Positions 54,410 through 64,000 of a stretch of 64,000 nt of DNA are shown here, in pieces. Under the pieces are notes generated by a model. That model saw nothing but the letters and a program-made list of their open reading frames with translations. It had not been told where the DNA came from and did not search any database. The first letter of the stretch is position 1. The number at the start of each line of letters is the position of its first letter. This DNA comes from CCMP332 sp040218795 (GTDB lineage Bacteria > Bacteroidota > Bacteroidia > Cytophagales > CCMP332), in assembly GCA_040218795.1 (NCBI GenBank), contig JAVJQT010000010.1, positions 248,001 through 312,000 of the forward strand, in the 5' to 3' direction. The translations under genes and the position numbers were made by a program.

Positions 54410-55012
54410 TTAAATTAAAAAAACACCAAAAGAAACCAGAACACCAAGTGCAATTCCCGCAATTATTTGCTTGGGTGTATGAGCCTTCAAATACAATCTT
54501 GCAGAGATTAAAAATCCTGATAACAGGACCATCAATAAAGCCGGAATCAAAAGATTCATTTCGCTAAAGCGCAATACACAAAGCAATAAAAAAGCGCTTG
54601 TGCCTGCAGCTCCAACCGAATGAGCTGAAATTTTCCAAAAACGTGTGATTAGAGTAATTAGTGCAAGCGTAAAAGTTATACCTGTCATTATTAAAGGGAC
54701 GATCATAGGAGTTTTGCCCACCAATAAATAGGTAAAAGCTATATATATTATCGTGGATGCAATCATTGGCCATCGTCTTTCTGACTTATTATCCAATTTA
54801 ATGTCCTTTACTATGCCCAAATTGTACATGGTTAAAATTAAAAATATTGGAACAAGGTAGGACCCCGAAAAAATGAGCATAAGCAGAATCCATTTATTTT
54901 GAACATTGGATAAAAGGATCGGGGCAAATTCAAAAATGCTTAAAAAAATAATACTTGGCATCAATAATGGATGCAGTAAAACCGATATAGCTAATGCCAG
55001 ATTTTTCTTCAT
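54410..55012 (-). CDS. PAP2-like integral membrane protein with degenerate active site
   Basis: 200 residues from ATG 55012, one base after the rpoN stop, so translationally coupled. Six TM helices. The positions of the PAP2 phosphatase motifs are recognisable but altered: KLDNKSERRWP for the K-x6-RP motif, SAHS for PSGH, and SARLYLKAHTPKQ for SR-x5-H-x3-D with Gln in place of Asp. Bacteroidetes have many such PAP2-like membrane proteins downstream of rpoN. Phosphatase activity is doubtful; it may bind lipid phosphates only. Confidence 0.75.
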   Translation of the reverse strand: MKKNLALAISVLLHPLLMPSIIFLSIFEFAPILLSNVQNKWILLMLIFSGSYLVPIFLILTMYNLGIVKDIKLDNKSERRWPMIASTIIYIAFTYLLVGKTPMIVPLIMTGITFTLALITLITRFWKISAHSVGAAGTSAFLLLCVLRFSEMNLLIPALLMVLLSGFLISARLYLKAHTPKQIIAGIALGVLVSFGVFLI

Positions 55013-55013
55013 T

Positions 55014-56453
55014 TTACAATTCCTTTCTAAGTCGCGCAACAGGAATTCCCAATTGTTCCCTGTATTTTGCAACAGTTCTTCTGGCTATTTGATAGCCTTT
55101 TGTTTTTAAAAGTTTTTCCAGTTTATCATCAGAGAGCGGTTTTTTCTTATCCTCTTCTTCAATAAACCTTTTGAGCATTTGTTTTACCTCTCTGCTGCTA
55201 ACGTCCTCACCGGAATCCGTCGCAATGCCTTCGGAAAAAAAGAATTTTAATGGATAAATACCAAATTCTGTTTGTACCGCCTTGCTATTGGCCACTCGTG
55301 AAACGGTAGATATATCCATGTTAATCCGCTCTGCAATATCTTTCAATATCATTGGTCTAAGCTTGCCCTCATCTCCTTCCAGGAAAAAGTCGTACTGAAA
55401 TTGAACAATAGCGTTCATTGTTTTCATCAAAGTCTCTTGTCTTTGCTTTATGGCATCAATAAACCATTTTGCGGCATCTAGCTTTTGCTTAACAAAAGAG
55501 ACGGCCTGTTTCATTCCCTTATCTTTCTTTGGGCTTTTATCATAAGCCTGAAACATTTCTGAATAAGATCTGCTTACTCTTAATTCAGGTGCATTTCTTG
55601 AATTCAATGAAATTTCCAGATCGCCATCATTGTTTACAATTATAAAATCCGGAATGATATATTCATTTCTTGTTTGAGCTACATCTGAGCTTCCACCGGG
55701 TTTGGGATTGAGCTTTATTATCTCCGCTATTATTTCTTTTAATTCTTCTGCATCGACATCTAGCTTTTTTTGAATTTTCTCATAATGCTTTTTAGAAAAC
55801 TCATTAAAACTTGATTCCAGTAGTTCAATTGCTTTACGTCGAATAGGATCGCTTTTTTTCCTTTTTAACTGAAGTACCAGACACTCTTTTAAATCCCGTG
55901 CTCCAATTCCGGGAGGGTCGAGTTTCTGAACTTCAAATAAAAGATTTTCCAATTCATCGTATTCTGCCTCTATGTTTTTTGAGAATGCCAGATCATTTGA
56001 AATTGCTTCTAATTCACGACGCAAATATCCATCAGCATCAATACTCCCAATTATTTGTTTGGCGATTTCCTGCTCGCGCTCGCTCAATTTTCTAAATCCC
56101 ATTTGATTCTCAAGTCGTTCGAGCAGGCTTGAACCGGACACAATGGGGGTCTGCTTGTTTTCATCATCGGGATTAGGACCGTCACCCGCCATTTTATATC
56201 CAGAGTATTCATCATGAAGATAGTCCTCTAAACCAATCTCATCATCTCTTTCTTCTGTTTTTTCGGAATCTGAATTTTCAGAATCAGCACCAATTTCATC
56301 ATCCTCCCCTTCTTCTAGTGCTGGATTTGCCTCTAACTCCTCCTCGATTCTGGTTTCCAATTCGGCAGTAGGCACCTGAAGCAATTTGATAAATTGAATT
56401 TGCTGTGGTGATAATTTCTGACTTAAGGTCTGCTTTAGACTAATCCTCTGCAT
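55014..56453 (-). CDS. rpoN: RNA polymerase sigma-54 factor
   Basis: 479 residues. Region I LKQTLSQKLSPQQIQFIKLL (Gln/Leu-rich activator-binding), an acidic region II (about 40-100; GEDDEIGADSENSDSEKTEE), the core-binding domain, and a C-terminal RpoN box ARRTVAKYREQLGIP that contacts the -24 element. The family start is MQRISLKQTLSQKL. Sigma-54 needs AAA+ activators; none of that type is visible in the window. The PAP2-like gene follows. Confidence 0.96.
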   Translation of the reverse strand: MQRISLKQTLSQKLSPQQIQFIKLLQVPTAELETRIEEELEANPALEEGEDDEIGADSENSDSEKTEERDDEIGLEDYLHDEYSGYKMAGDGPNPDDENKQTPIVSGSSLLERLENQMGFRKLSEREQEIAKQIIGSIDADGYLRRELEAISNDLAFSKNIEAEYDELENLLFEVQKLDPPGIGARDLKECLVLQLKRKKSDPIRRKAIELLESSFNEFSKKHYEKIQKKLDVDAEELKEIIAEIIKLNPKPGGSSDVAQTRNEYIIPDFIIVNNDGDLEISLNSRNAPELRVSRSYSEMFQAYDKSPKKDKGMKQAVSFVKQKLDAAKWFIDAIKQRQETLMKTMNAIVQFQYDFFLEGDEGKLRPMILKDIAERINMDISTVSRVANSKAVQTEFGIYPLKFFFSEGIATDSGEDVSSREVKQMLKRFIEEEDKKKPLSDDKLEKLLKTKGYQIARRTVAKYREQLGIPVARLRKEL

Positions 56454-56573
56454 AAATTGAAAAAAGAATAAATGTTCAAATCAAAAATAATCTGATTTTA
56501 TCAGATAGATTCATAAAACTGGCTAAAATTAGTTTTTTTTGCAGCTTCTTTAGAATTACAAAAAATAAGACAA

Positions 56574-58016
56574 TTGAAAAGAGTAGAAATTAAAAATTTA
56601 TTAAAGGGTGAAAACGAAGGAAACGAAGTTTGCGCCATGGGCTGGGTTAGAACAAGACGTGGCAATAAGAATGTTTCTTTTATTGCGCTCAATGATGGAT
56701 CAACAATAAATAATATACAAGTTGTCTTAGATAATGCTTCATTTGATGATGCAGAAATCAAACGGATTACTACAGGTGCATCCATTAAAGCAATTGGAAA
56801 ACTTGTTCCATCTGTGGGCAGCGGACAGGATTTTGAAATTCAGGCAAATAAATTTGAAATTTTAGGCGATGCAGATGCCGAATTATACCCATTGCAACCA
56901 AAAAAGCATAGTCTTGAATTCTTAAGAGAAATAGCTCATTTGAGGCCCAGGAGTAATACTTTTGGTGCTGTTTTTAGAATTAGACATCATTTGGCCTTTG
57001 CCATTCACAATTTCTTTAACAAGAACGGATTTTACTATTTGCATTCGCCCATAATTACAGCTTCCGACGCGGAGGGTGCAGGTGAAATGTTTAGGGTAAC
57101 TACCCTGGATCCTAAAAAACCTCCCTTAAATGAAGATGGGGAGGTTAATTATGAAGAGGACTTTTTTGGAAAGGAAACCAATTTAACTGTATCCGGACAG
57201 TTGGAGGCAGAACTTGGAGCCCTGGCCCTATCGAAAGTTTATACTTTTGGCCCTACTTTCCGCGCTGAGAACTCAAATACTACCCGTCATTTAGCCGAAT
57301 TCTGGATGATAGAACCGGAAGTTGCCTTTGCAGATATATATGACAATATGGACCTGGCTGAAAAGTTGTTGAAATATTGTCTTGACTATGTTAAAGAACA
57401 TGCATCAGAAGATCTCAAATTTTTGGCCGAGCGCTTTGATAGAGCTCAATCAGAAAAGCCCCAAAATGAAAGAAGTGCAATGAGTTTGATTGATCGTATT
57501 GATTTTGCAATTAGCAATAATTTTGAAAGGATAGATTATTCAGCAGCTTTTGAAATTTTAAAGCGGTCGAAACCAAATCAAAAGAAGAAATTTGAATACC
57601 CGGTTGAAGAATGGGGCATGGATTTTCAGTCTGAACACGAAAAGTTTCTTGTTGAAAAACACTTTAAAAAACCCGTAATTATTTACAATTATCCAAAGGC
57701 CATAAAAGCATTTTATATGCGGGTCAATGAGGATGACAAAACGGTAGCCGCAATGGATGTATTATTTCCCGGAATTGGTGAAATCGTGGGTGGTTCTCAA
57801 AGAGAAGAAAGGTTAGATATCCTAAGTTCAAGAATTAAAGAAATCGGAATTCCTGAAAAAGATGTGTGGTGGTATTTGGAAACTAGAAAATACGGCACTG
57901 TACCACATAGTGGATTTGGACTTGGATTTGAGAGAATGATGGTGTTTATCACGGGAATGTCAAACATTCGGGATGTCATTCCATTCCCGCGAGCACCAAA
58001 AAATGCAGAATTTTAA
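56574..58016 (+). CDS. asnS: Asparaginyl-tRNA synthetase
   Basis: 480 residues from TTG 56574. An OB-fold anticodon-binding domain (about 1-105; VCAMGWVRTRRGNKNVSFIA) and class II catalytic core with motif 2 TFRAENSNTTRHLAEFWMIE and motif 3 GFGLGFERMMVFITGMSNIR. The NTTRHLAEF block is AsnS-specific (AspRS has a different one). It charges tRNA-Asn in the cytoplasm. Its stop overlaps by four bases that of the convergent lipoprotein gene. Confidence 0.96.
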   Translation: MKRVEIKNLLKGENEGNEVCAMGWVRTRRGNKNVSFIALNDGSTINNIQVVLDNASFDDAEIKRITTGASIKAIGKLVPSVGSGQDFEIQANKFEILGDADAELYPLQPKKHSLEFLREIAHLRPRSNTFGAVFRIRHHLAFAIHNFFNKNGFYYLHSPIITASDAEGAGEMFRVTTLDPKKPPLNEDGEVNYEEDFFGKETNLTVSGQLEAELGALALSKVYTFGPTFRAENSNTTRHLAEFWMIEPEVAFADIYDNMDLAEKLLKYCLDYVKEHASEDLKFLAERFDRAQSEKPQNERSAMSLIDRIDFAISNNFERIDYSAAFEILKRSKPNQKKKFEYPVEEWGMDFQSEHEKFLVEKHFKKPVIIYNYPKAIKAFYMRVNEDDKTVAAMDVLFPGIGEIVGGSQREERLDILSSRIKEIGIPEKDVWWYLETRKYGTVPHSGFGLGFERMMVFITGMSNIRDVIPFPRAPKNAEF

Positions 58017-59242
58017 TTTCTGAGAATTGTCAATTCTTTAGTTAATTCCCCTATATAAGGGATTACACCGGTACCATGTGTTGCATCCTGCAATGGTGTG
58101 AAGGTTACAATATTTTCTGATGCGCCATTTTCAATTAACTGATCGTAGGTATCAATAGAGTTTTGATAAGGGACGGTAATATCAGCTGTGCCATGATACA
58201 TAAACATTCTTGTTTCCGGCACCCAGTCAGTTAAGGAGTTTTCTATTAGTTGCATTTTAAGATCTGCGTATATGGGATCCGTTTCCAAACCTGCAATTGC
58301 CTCTGTTTTTAATAATACATTTAGTGTATCATTAAGCTGATTATTTATTTCCGTACCTGTGTATTGACCATTAAACAAATCCGGAATTCTTGAAGCATAT
58401 GGTTCATTAAATATATCGCTAAAATCAAGGCTCATATCATAGGCAGATTTGAATGCATTTACTACATAAGCCATGTAAAAAGGTTGGTGAAACGTTTCAA
58501 GGGTAAAAAAGTATTCCTGAAAGCCCTTCATATCATATCCCCCTGAAGACGGGAATGAAGCAATAAGATTAAAACCATCCAATCCTTTTTCTTCAATCCA
58601 TTTATGCGTGGCCATTGTGGCGTAGCCTCCTTGAGAATAGCCCGCAAGGTATAATTCGTTGTTAAAATCCAAATCGAGTAATTCGGCAATTTCCTTGGCA
58701 GCTCTGATATTATCTATAGTGGCACTTGCTGTAAGATCTTCAACATAATAAGGATGTGCAATATCCACTGAAGCACCAAAACCAATGAAATCCGGGATGA
58801 CGGCGATCATTCCCGTGGAAGCTATCGCAGCATAAAACAATGAAGTTTGATCTGATAAAGTGATATTGCTGGGTGCTTCAGCATCTGAACCTATGGTACC
58901 ATGTTGAAAGCTTAACATGTCAACCTCATCTGTGGTAGAAGGTAATATTACCAATCCAGAGGCATTAATATCCTCTCCTTTGTATTTTGTCCTGTATACC
59001 ACTTTTAAAATAATTGCATCATATTTCATTGCAGACACATCGAAACCCGGTAAACCTGCTTCGATAAATAATTTTAAATCGCCTGATGATCTGATAGAAA
59101 AGGTATCTTTTGAAATAAGTACACTTTCATTCTGATTTTCATCTACCGGAGAAACAGCGTTTTCATCCGAGCTACATGAAAACAGAAATACTAAAAATGC
59201 AAAAGAGAATAGAATATAGAAATTTCGTAGTTGTAGTTTCAT
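58013..59242 (-). CDS. Lipoprotein alpha/beta hydrolase (secretory lipase-like)
   Basis: 409 residues. The lipobox LFSC puts the lipid on Cys23. Alpha/beta hydrolase core with the nucleophile elbow LAGYSQGGYATMATH, acid residue in YHGTADITVPYQNSI and the histidine in DATHGTGVIPY. The extended N-terminal VVYRTKYKGEDINASGLVIL and the insert near PSSGGYDMKGFQEYF recall the secretory lipase (LIP) family. Likely on the periplasmic face or cell surface and active on esters or lipids; substrate unknown. Confidence 0.86.
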   Translation of the reverse strand: MKLQLRNFYILFSFAFLVFLFSCSSDENAVSPVDENQNESVLISKDTFSIRSSGDLKLFIEAGLPGFDVSAMKYDAIILKVVYRTKYKGEDINASGLVILPSTTDEVDMLSFQHGTIGSDAEAPSNITLSDQTSLFYAAIASTGMIAVIPDFIGFGASVDIAHPYYVEDLTASATIDNIRAAKEIAELLDLDFNNELYLAGYSQGGYATMATHKWIEEKGLDGFNLIASFPSSGGYDMKGFQEYFFTLETFHQPFYMAYVVNAFKSAYDMSLDFSDIFNEPYASRIPDLFNGQYTGTEINNQLNDTLNVLLKTEAIAGLETDPIYADLKMQLIENSLTDWVPETRMFMYHGTADITVPYQNSIDTYDQLIENGASENIVTFTPLQDATHGTGVIPYIGELTKELTILRN

Positions 59243-59302
59243 TGATTTGATTTATTGATTAAAAAGTCTATTAAATTTAGTGAATAAATTGAAGAATAGC
59301 GT

Positions 59303-62300
59303 TTACTTCTTCTTAGAAGCTTTTTCTTCCTTTTCAGCTATCTTGTGTAATTTCTTTTGGGTTTGAGCTCCTATGCTCGTTTTTATTCCACTGTAGATGG
59401 CCTTCCAAACATAATTTACAATTGACTTGCCTTTATCCCTACGAAAAAATATTTCGCCATCCTTAAAAAACCCCAAATGTGGATTTTTACTATTGATCAA
59501 AAAGGTGTTCGCAAACCAAGACACTATGCCTTCGTCCAAACCTTCAGCTTCTCCAGTTTTTTTATTAATTACAAAAATTTTAAACTTCGAATACTGAAAA
59601 TTTAAATCTCCTTCAGCATAATCTTCATCGGCTTCAAAATTGAAATTTAAAGACCTCGAAATTCCACTTTTAATTGAGACAAATGCCACATTTTCTGTCA
59701 TAGAATTTACAGCAGTCATATCCATCGAACCTAAACTACCTCTTATACTAAATGTATTATTAGTATCCATAAAATTAAAATTGCCACTCATGATAATATC
59801 CCCCTGATCCATCAATTTTCCAATGGCAAACAAATAGGTATTGGGATTGTATCGATAATAGTTTGAATCATTCGAAACCAGATAAATCTTACTATTGATA
59901 TCGTTAAAAAATATTTCTCCGGGGTATTCCCCGTCTGCAGCAAATTCCCTGTATTTCGCATTTCCTCGTAATAGGTGTATGGAATCTATAGAAAATGAAA
60001 AAGGTATATTTCTGATAACTTCATGAATCATCGGTGGGCGAAAATTTTCATTTAATTCTACTCTTTTATCTCTAAAATCGTCAATATAAAGGGAGTCCAT
60101 AAATAATTCTCCCGCCCTTAATTCATTATTTAAATAGAGTTTTTCAAGATCAACGCCATGGATATCAATGGTTTTAATTTTTGCTTCCACCCTATCCCCC
60201 TGGTATCCCAATTTTCTTGAGTAATCATAATCGTTGTAAAGGGGCTTAAGATGGGTCCCTTTAGCATAAATTTTTTCATTGCCTGTTGAGAATCCTATTT
60301 CATCAAATATTATCATGTTCATTTCATCGGGTAGGATTCTAGAATAGTTTTTTAATCTAAATACCACATCTTCTGAAAACAAAAATCTATCTCTCGTTGA
60401 TGAAAGACTGTCGACAAGAAAATCGCTAAAATCTATATATATATTATTTAATACAGACCTAAGTTTATTGGTATCATTCTCATGCTTAAAGTTTTTAAGT
60501 TTCCCGTTATAAATTAAGATTTCATCGGCTTGTAATTCTTTAAAATAATCTTTCAGTAAAGAGTAAAATTGGATTTTTTTCAAACTGGGTTTTGAAGTCG
60601 TATTGCTGTAATCGTGAATTTCAAGTTCAGGATTCCAAAATAAAAATGTGTCAATTTTTGCATTCCTATTGACATAAAAATTGTTAAAATCAATGCCATT
60701 AATATAAAGCGAGTCAATCGTTGCATTTGAAAAGGCCCCCTTTTCAAGTCGAATTGAATCCAGGTAAATACTATCGACGTAGAAGTTTACTTTTTTGCTG
60801 GAAATTGCATTTGATGCCAAATCAATATTAACGGAGTCGATCAACAATGTGTGATTTATCTTTTTAGCCTCAAACCTAAATTTTGGAATTACAAGACGAA
60901 AGCCTTCAAAAGGTAATGATTCAGGTTGAGAACCAATGGTATGATTGGCCAATTCTGTTTTAATTATCTGTCCATTAAATACCGCTTCTGCAATTTTCGT
61001 TTTTTTGTAATCCAAATAATCTATTTCTCCATGTCCGATATTTATGCTGCTTACATTTAATTCCTTTAGTATTCTCGGCATATTGAAATTGCTATTTTTG
61101 ATTCTGTCCTTATTGATTTCCGAATTTCTTTGCTGTATTACTATTCTTAATGTGTCAAATTCTGCACTATCTACATTTAAAATCTGATTGTCATACACTT
61201 CTTCCAGATTTACATCATTGAAAATCGCCATCGGTGATTGAAAGGAAAACTCTACAGATTCAGTAAATTCAATTCCCTCCTTTTTGACGGGCTCCAAATT
61301 GAAGCCAATTATTTTCAATTGCTTTTCCGGAAAACTATACACCATTGAGTCAGAAGTAATTTGATATAAGCCTTTATTAATGAAAATTTTCTGATCTTGG
61401 ATTACGGCTTTAATAGACCTGGAAAAGAACAATTCATCATTGGACACTAAAATTGAGTCAGGTAAAAAATTAAATCCCTTCAATGTTAGGTGCAATTTAT
61501 TATTGTAGCTTAAAACACTTGAATCGCCATTTATACTAAAGCTGCTTATTTCACCATTTGATAGTTCTAATTTTTTCACTTTGATAAAAGGCAACAAACT
61601 TTGAATGCTGTTTTTGATGTTTTCTAAATCAGGGGGAAGGGTTGTATCTTTTGGCAATTCTTCTAATCTATATGAATACAACTGAGGTTTGTCAATTAAT
61701 ATCTTATCTACTACTATTTGTCTGTTTTTTAGAACCCTTAATATATCTGCATTTTCAAATTTTACTATTGGTATTTCAAACTCAAGATAGCCCGATTTCC
61801 CCTGGCGTTTTAATCGCTGTCGGATAGTATCTTTCCGCAATGCCTTCATGCTTATATCGCGTAGTTTTAATTCTCTTTTTTTAGAAGAAAACTGAAACAA
61901 CCCAACCTTGATTTCATTGATCTCGTTGGGCAATAAGAAGTCGTAGTCTTTTAATTCAAAATCTATATTTTCAGAAAATAGAAAGTTATTCTCACTGACA
62001 AAACTGATCGAGTCTAAAAAGAAATTGTATAGGACAAGAGAAATATTATCAGCAATAATCTCTTCATTTTTCCCTTCTACAGTTTGGTCAAAATCTATTG
62101 AGCCATTGTTAATGTTAATCTGGTTTATGCTAGATGATCTCAAATATCTACTGAATAAATTATAGACATCGTTGGCAGATTTGCGATCGTTTTTATTCTT
62201 TTTGTCTTTTCCCTTCTTTTTGATTTCAATATTCACCACGGGGTTATCTACGATAAACTCATTGGCCAGCAAATTGCCTTCCAGATACATTTTATATAAA

Positions 62301-63745
62301 TCCAGTCCCCTGAGTTCAATATTTGGCAGAAGAATGTTCAGCTGATCTTTTTTTATGCCTTTATCAAAATTCTTTAGAGGTTTAATTTGTAAGCCGTTTG
62401 CCTTTAATATTTTTTCTTTGCTCGAAATATATAGTGAATTGGCCCGTAGAACATGAACTGAGTCGCGAAGAGACATTTTAAAAGAACTAAAATCGAGTTC
62501 CATGTTTTTAGAATATAATATCCTTTCCATATTCCTATAGGCCGTCGAGTCGATATGGAATTCATCAAGAAACACATCAATTCCACTTATATTCACATTC
62601 TCCGGAACATTTTCAAGGGGTTCACCATATCTGAAATTGCCTTTTTCCAAATCAAATTTCCCAATATTCACCTCGTTTAGATACCCATCAATCAAAGGGA
62701 AAAAGTTGACTTGATTTTTAAGCGTTTTTTCTGACTTCACACGTTCAGAAAGAGGCGTCTGATTGAAATATCCAATCTTTGGTCTGAGTACCAATAGCTT
62801 TTGAATATTAAAAGTGTCCTTTTCATAGGCTTTGATTATATCAGCACCACTCAGCAATATTTCAGGAAAAAAAGTTGTAAAATAGGATTTCCTGCTCTCT
62901 CTTAATTCTTTCAAGGAAATTTGACTCGGATTCAGACTAAAGCCTCTGGCATAGACGATAGAATCCAAAGTATTGATTCCAATTTCATTGGCATTGATAA
63001 CATGAATACCATCTTTTAATACAAGTTTATAGTCTTTGAAAACAAGTTCTGCGCCATCGGAATAGAGAAATTTTTCCTGACCTTCAGGGTTTCTTTTATC
63101 TATTTGAAAATTCTTTAAACGCAAAGAAATTTTTGAAGCTGTAAAATTTTCAACCTGACCTTCTTTCTCCAGGAAAATATCAAATACGCCTTCGTTTATA
63201 TAAAGATCGCGAACTAAAAAATATTCTACCAATTCAATGATAATTGGTCTTATGTCATCGTATTCCTCGCTGTAATCTTTGTTAGATCTGAATATAGGAA
63301 CATCTAAAAGTCGCAAGTCAGGTTTTTCGATGATCAGAGAATTAATTATAAAGCTATTCTCATAAAAAGCGGTAAGTAATCGCAAACCATTGACTTCAAA
63401 ATGCGGAACTTGAATATCATACAATCCTGTTTTTACTTCTCCTTTGGCCTTTTTTGCTCTGTAAATAGTTCTGTCAGGAATGAGATGAAAGTGATTTACT
63501 TCAAATCCGAGTTTTAGAAAATTTACATTTATTTCTTCTAACTCGACCTTATATAGTCCTTCACTTCTAATTTCGACCGTTTTGATGATAAAATTTTTGA
63601 GAATAGTATTTCCATAAATTATTATAAGCAAAGAAAAAATGGACAAAAGAATTAACGTGATACCGAAAGATCCGAATATCAGTCGTTTACGCCTTCTTTT
63701 CCTTTGTTCCGGGCTTCTATTTTTCTTTGATTTTATTTTGGCCAT
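59303..63745 (-). CDS. Giant AsmA-like envelope protein
   Basis: 1480 residues. A short basic cytoplasmic segment (RKRRRKRLIF), one TM helix (about 28-50) and then a very long extracytoplasmic part built of repeated beta-rich units, each with the theme 'F-x-L-x-x-Y-x-x-L-P-D/N-E' (for example RLKNYSRILPDEMNMI, ELKDYDFLLPNEINEI) and 'G-x-x-L-x-P-L/V' (FNLEPV, LQIKPL). This fits the AsmA/DUF748-like class of bridge proteins thought to move phospholipid between membranes; the assignment is by architecture, not by a detected motif. It is followed by rarA on the same strand. Confidence 0.75.
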   Translation of the reverse strand: MAKIKSKKNRSPEQRKRRRKRLIFGSFGITLILLSIFSLLIIIYGNTILKNFIIKTVEIRSEGLYKVELEEINVNFLKLGFEVNHFHLIPDRTIYRAKKAKGEVKTGLYDIQVPHFEVNGLRLLTAFYENSFIINSLIIEKPDLRLLDVPIFRSNKDYSEEYDDIRPIIIELVEYFLVRDLYINEGVFDIFLEKEGQVENFTASKISLRLKNFQIDKRNPEGQEKFLYSDGAELVFKDYKLVLKDGIHVINANEIGINTLDSIVYARGFSLNPSQISLKELRESRKSYFTTFFPEILLSGADIIKAYEKDTFNIQKLLVLRPKIGYFNQTPLSERVKSEKTLKNQVNFFPLIDGYLNEVNIGKFDLEKGNFRYGEPLENVPENVNISGIDVFLDEFHIDSTAYRNMERILYSKNMELDFSSFKMSLRDSVHVLRANSLYISSKEKILKANGLQIKPLKNFDKGIKKDQLNILLPNIELRGLDLYKMYLEGNLLANEFIVDNPVVNIEIKKKGKDKKNKNDRKSANDVYNLFSRYLRSSSINQININNGSIDFDQTVEGKNEEIIADNISLVLYNFFLDSISFVSENNFLFSENIDFELKDYDFLLPNEINEIKVGLFQFSSKKRELKLRDISMKALRKDTIRQRLKRQGKSGYLEFEIPIVKFENADILRVLKNRQIVVDKILIDKPQLYSYRLEELPKDTTLPPDLENIKNSIQSLLPFIKVKKLELSNGEISSFSINGDSSVLSYNNKLHLTLKGFNFLPDSILVSNDELFFSRSIKAVIQDQKIFINKGLYQITSDSMVYSFPEKQLKIIGFNLEPVKKEGIEFTESVEFSFQSPMAIFNDVNLEEVYDNQILNVDSAEFDTLRIVIQQRNSEINKDRIKNSNFNMPRILKELNVSSINIGHGEIDYLDYKKTKIAEAVFNGQIIKTELANHTIGSQPESLPFEGFRLVIPKFRFEAKKINHTLLIDSVNIDLASNAISSKKVNFYVDSIYLDSIRLEKGAFSNATIDSLYINGIDFNNFYVNRNAKIDTFLFWNPELEIHDYSNTTSKPSLKKIQFYSLLKDYFKELQADEILIYNGKLKNFKHENDTNKLRSVLNNIYIDFSDFLVDSLSSTRDRFLFSEDVVFRLKNYSRILPDEMNMIIFDEIGFSTGNEKIYAKGTHLKPLYNDYDYSRKLGYQGDRVEAKIKTIDIHGVDLEKLYLNNELRAGELFMDSLYIDDFRDKRVELNENFRPPMIHEVIRNIPFSFSIDSIHLLRGNAKYREFAADGEYPGEIFFNDINSKIYLVSNDSNYYRYNPNTYLFAIGKLMDQGDIIMSGNFNFMDTNNTFSIRGSLGSMDMTAVNSMTENVAFVSIKSGISRSLNFNFEADEDYAEGDLNFQYSKFKIFVINKKTGEAEGLDEGIVSWFANTFLINSKNPHLGFFKDGEIFFRRDKGKSIVNYVWKAIYSGIKTSIGAQTQKKLHKIAEKEEKASKKK

Positions 63746-63782
63746 TTAACCTTAAACTTGTCTTAAATATTCATTGGAAATA

Positions 63783-64000
63783 TTAGTAATTATATTTTCC
63801 CTGCCATTTTGATTTGAGATAAGCCCGCAGATCTGCTTCTCTTTTGTTTTTTCCCGGTTCGTAAAAAATTTTGTCTTTTATTTCATCGGGTAAATATTCC
63901 TGCAATACAAAATTGCCTTCAAAATCATGCGCGTACTTATAATTCAATCCATATCCCTGATTCTTCATCATTTTTGTAGGCGCATTTCGAATCGGCATTG
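63783..64000 (-). CDS. rarA: Replication-associated recombination protein A (C-terminal part, cut by window edge)
   Basis: Visible 71 residues, continuing beyond the window. IRNAPTKMMKNQGYGLNYKY is followed by AHDFEGNFVLQEYLPDEI, FYEPGKNKREADLRAYLKSK and WQGKYNY, the very conserved end of the RarA/MgsA AAA+ ATPase that works at stalled replication forks. No start can be seen. Confidence 0.93.
   Translation of the reverse strand, partial: MPIRNAPTKMMKNQGYGLNYKYAHDFEGNFVLQEYLPDEIKDKIFYEPGKNKREADLRAYLKSKWQGKYNY

Overview
The window comes from an AT-rich member of the Bacteroidetes, most likely an aerobic or microaerobic free-living Cytophagales- or Flavobacteriia-like bacterium. The evidence is: two secreted proteins with type IX secretion (T9SS) type A C-terminal sorting domains; a giant SprB-repeat adhesin; a fused CcoN-CcoO cbb3 oxidase; many small outer-membrane beta-barrels; TPR- and PAS-type histidine kinases; and few Shine-Dalgarno-like sites. 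No prophage, insertion sequence or CRISPR array is visible.

Layout. 1-6.8 kb: housekeeping genes on the + strand (end of ribosomal protein L31, a GlmU-like sugar nucleotidyltransferase, DNA polymerase III delta', a cyclophilin, an RmlD-like reductase, an alanine/sodium symporter, a helix-hairpin-helix protein). 6.9-12.1 kb: a membrane protein fused to HEAT repeats and a cNMP-binding-like domain, followed by a HAMP-SpoIIE phosphatase. 12.2-27.3 kb: a tightly packed run of a TIR-like multidomain protein, a membrane-anchored STAND ATPase with WD40 repeats, an outer-membrane barrel with a TPR-like N-terminus, a propeller-like lipoprotein and a 2677-residue T9SS adhesin. I regard this as the most interesting, apparently undescribed system here: a possible cell-envelope sensing or defence machine linking a cytoplasmic TIR/STAND pair to the cell surface.

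27.3-48.7 kb: a microaerobic respiration region. A PAS histidine kinase and an unusual receiver-CRP/FNR hybrid regulator are divergent from ccoI-ccoS-ccoNO-ccoQ-ccoP. The second cbb3 assembly cluster (ccoG-fixH-SafE-like) lies 7 kb further on, and three universal stress proteins flank the region. FNR-type inverted repeats (TGAT-N4-ATCA) occur before ccoI, between two divergent usp genes and upstream of the third usp gene, so the hybrid regulator may control all of them. Between the two cco clusters lie a secreted beta-helix protein, a TPR histidine kinase, acetyl-CoA synthetase and a fructosamine-kinase-like protein.

48.7-64 kb: mixed housekeeping and envelope genes (zinc-ribbon protein, SSB, Sel1 protein, three beta-barrels, enoyl-CoA hydratase, PAP2-like membrane protein, RpoN, AsnS, lipoprotein hydrolase, giant AsmA-like protein, end of RarA). 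At 52.2-52.74 kb a tRNA-Arg gene adjoins a small GIY-YIG nuclease ORF whose stop codon lies inside the tRNA. This ORF is flanked by a decayed copy of the tRNA 5' part and by GC-rich 18-bp hairpin repeats, which suggests a small tRNA-targeting mobile cassette.
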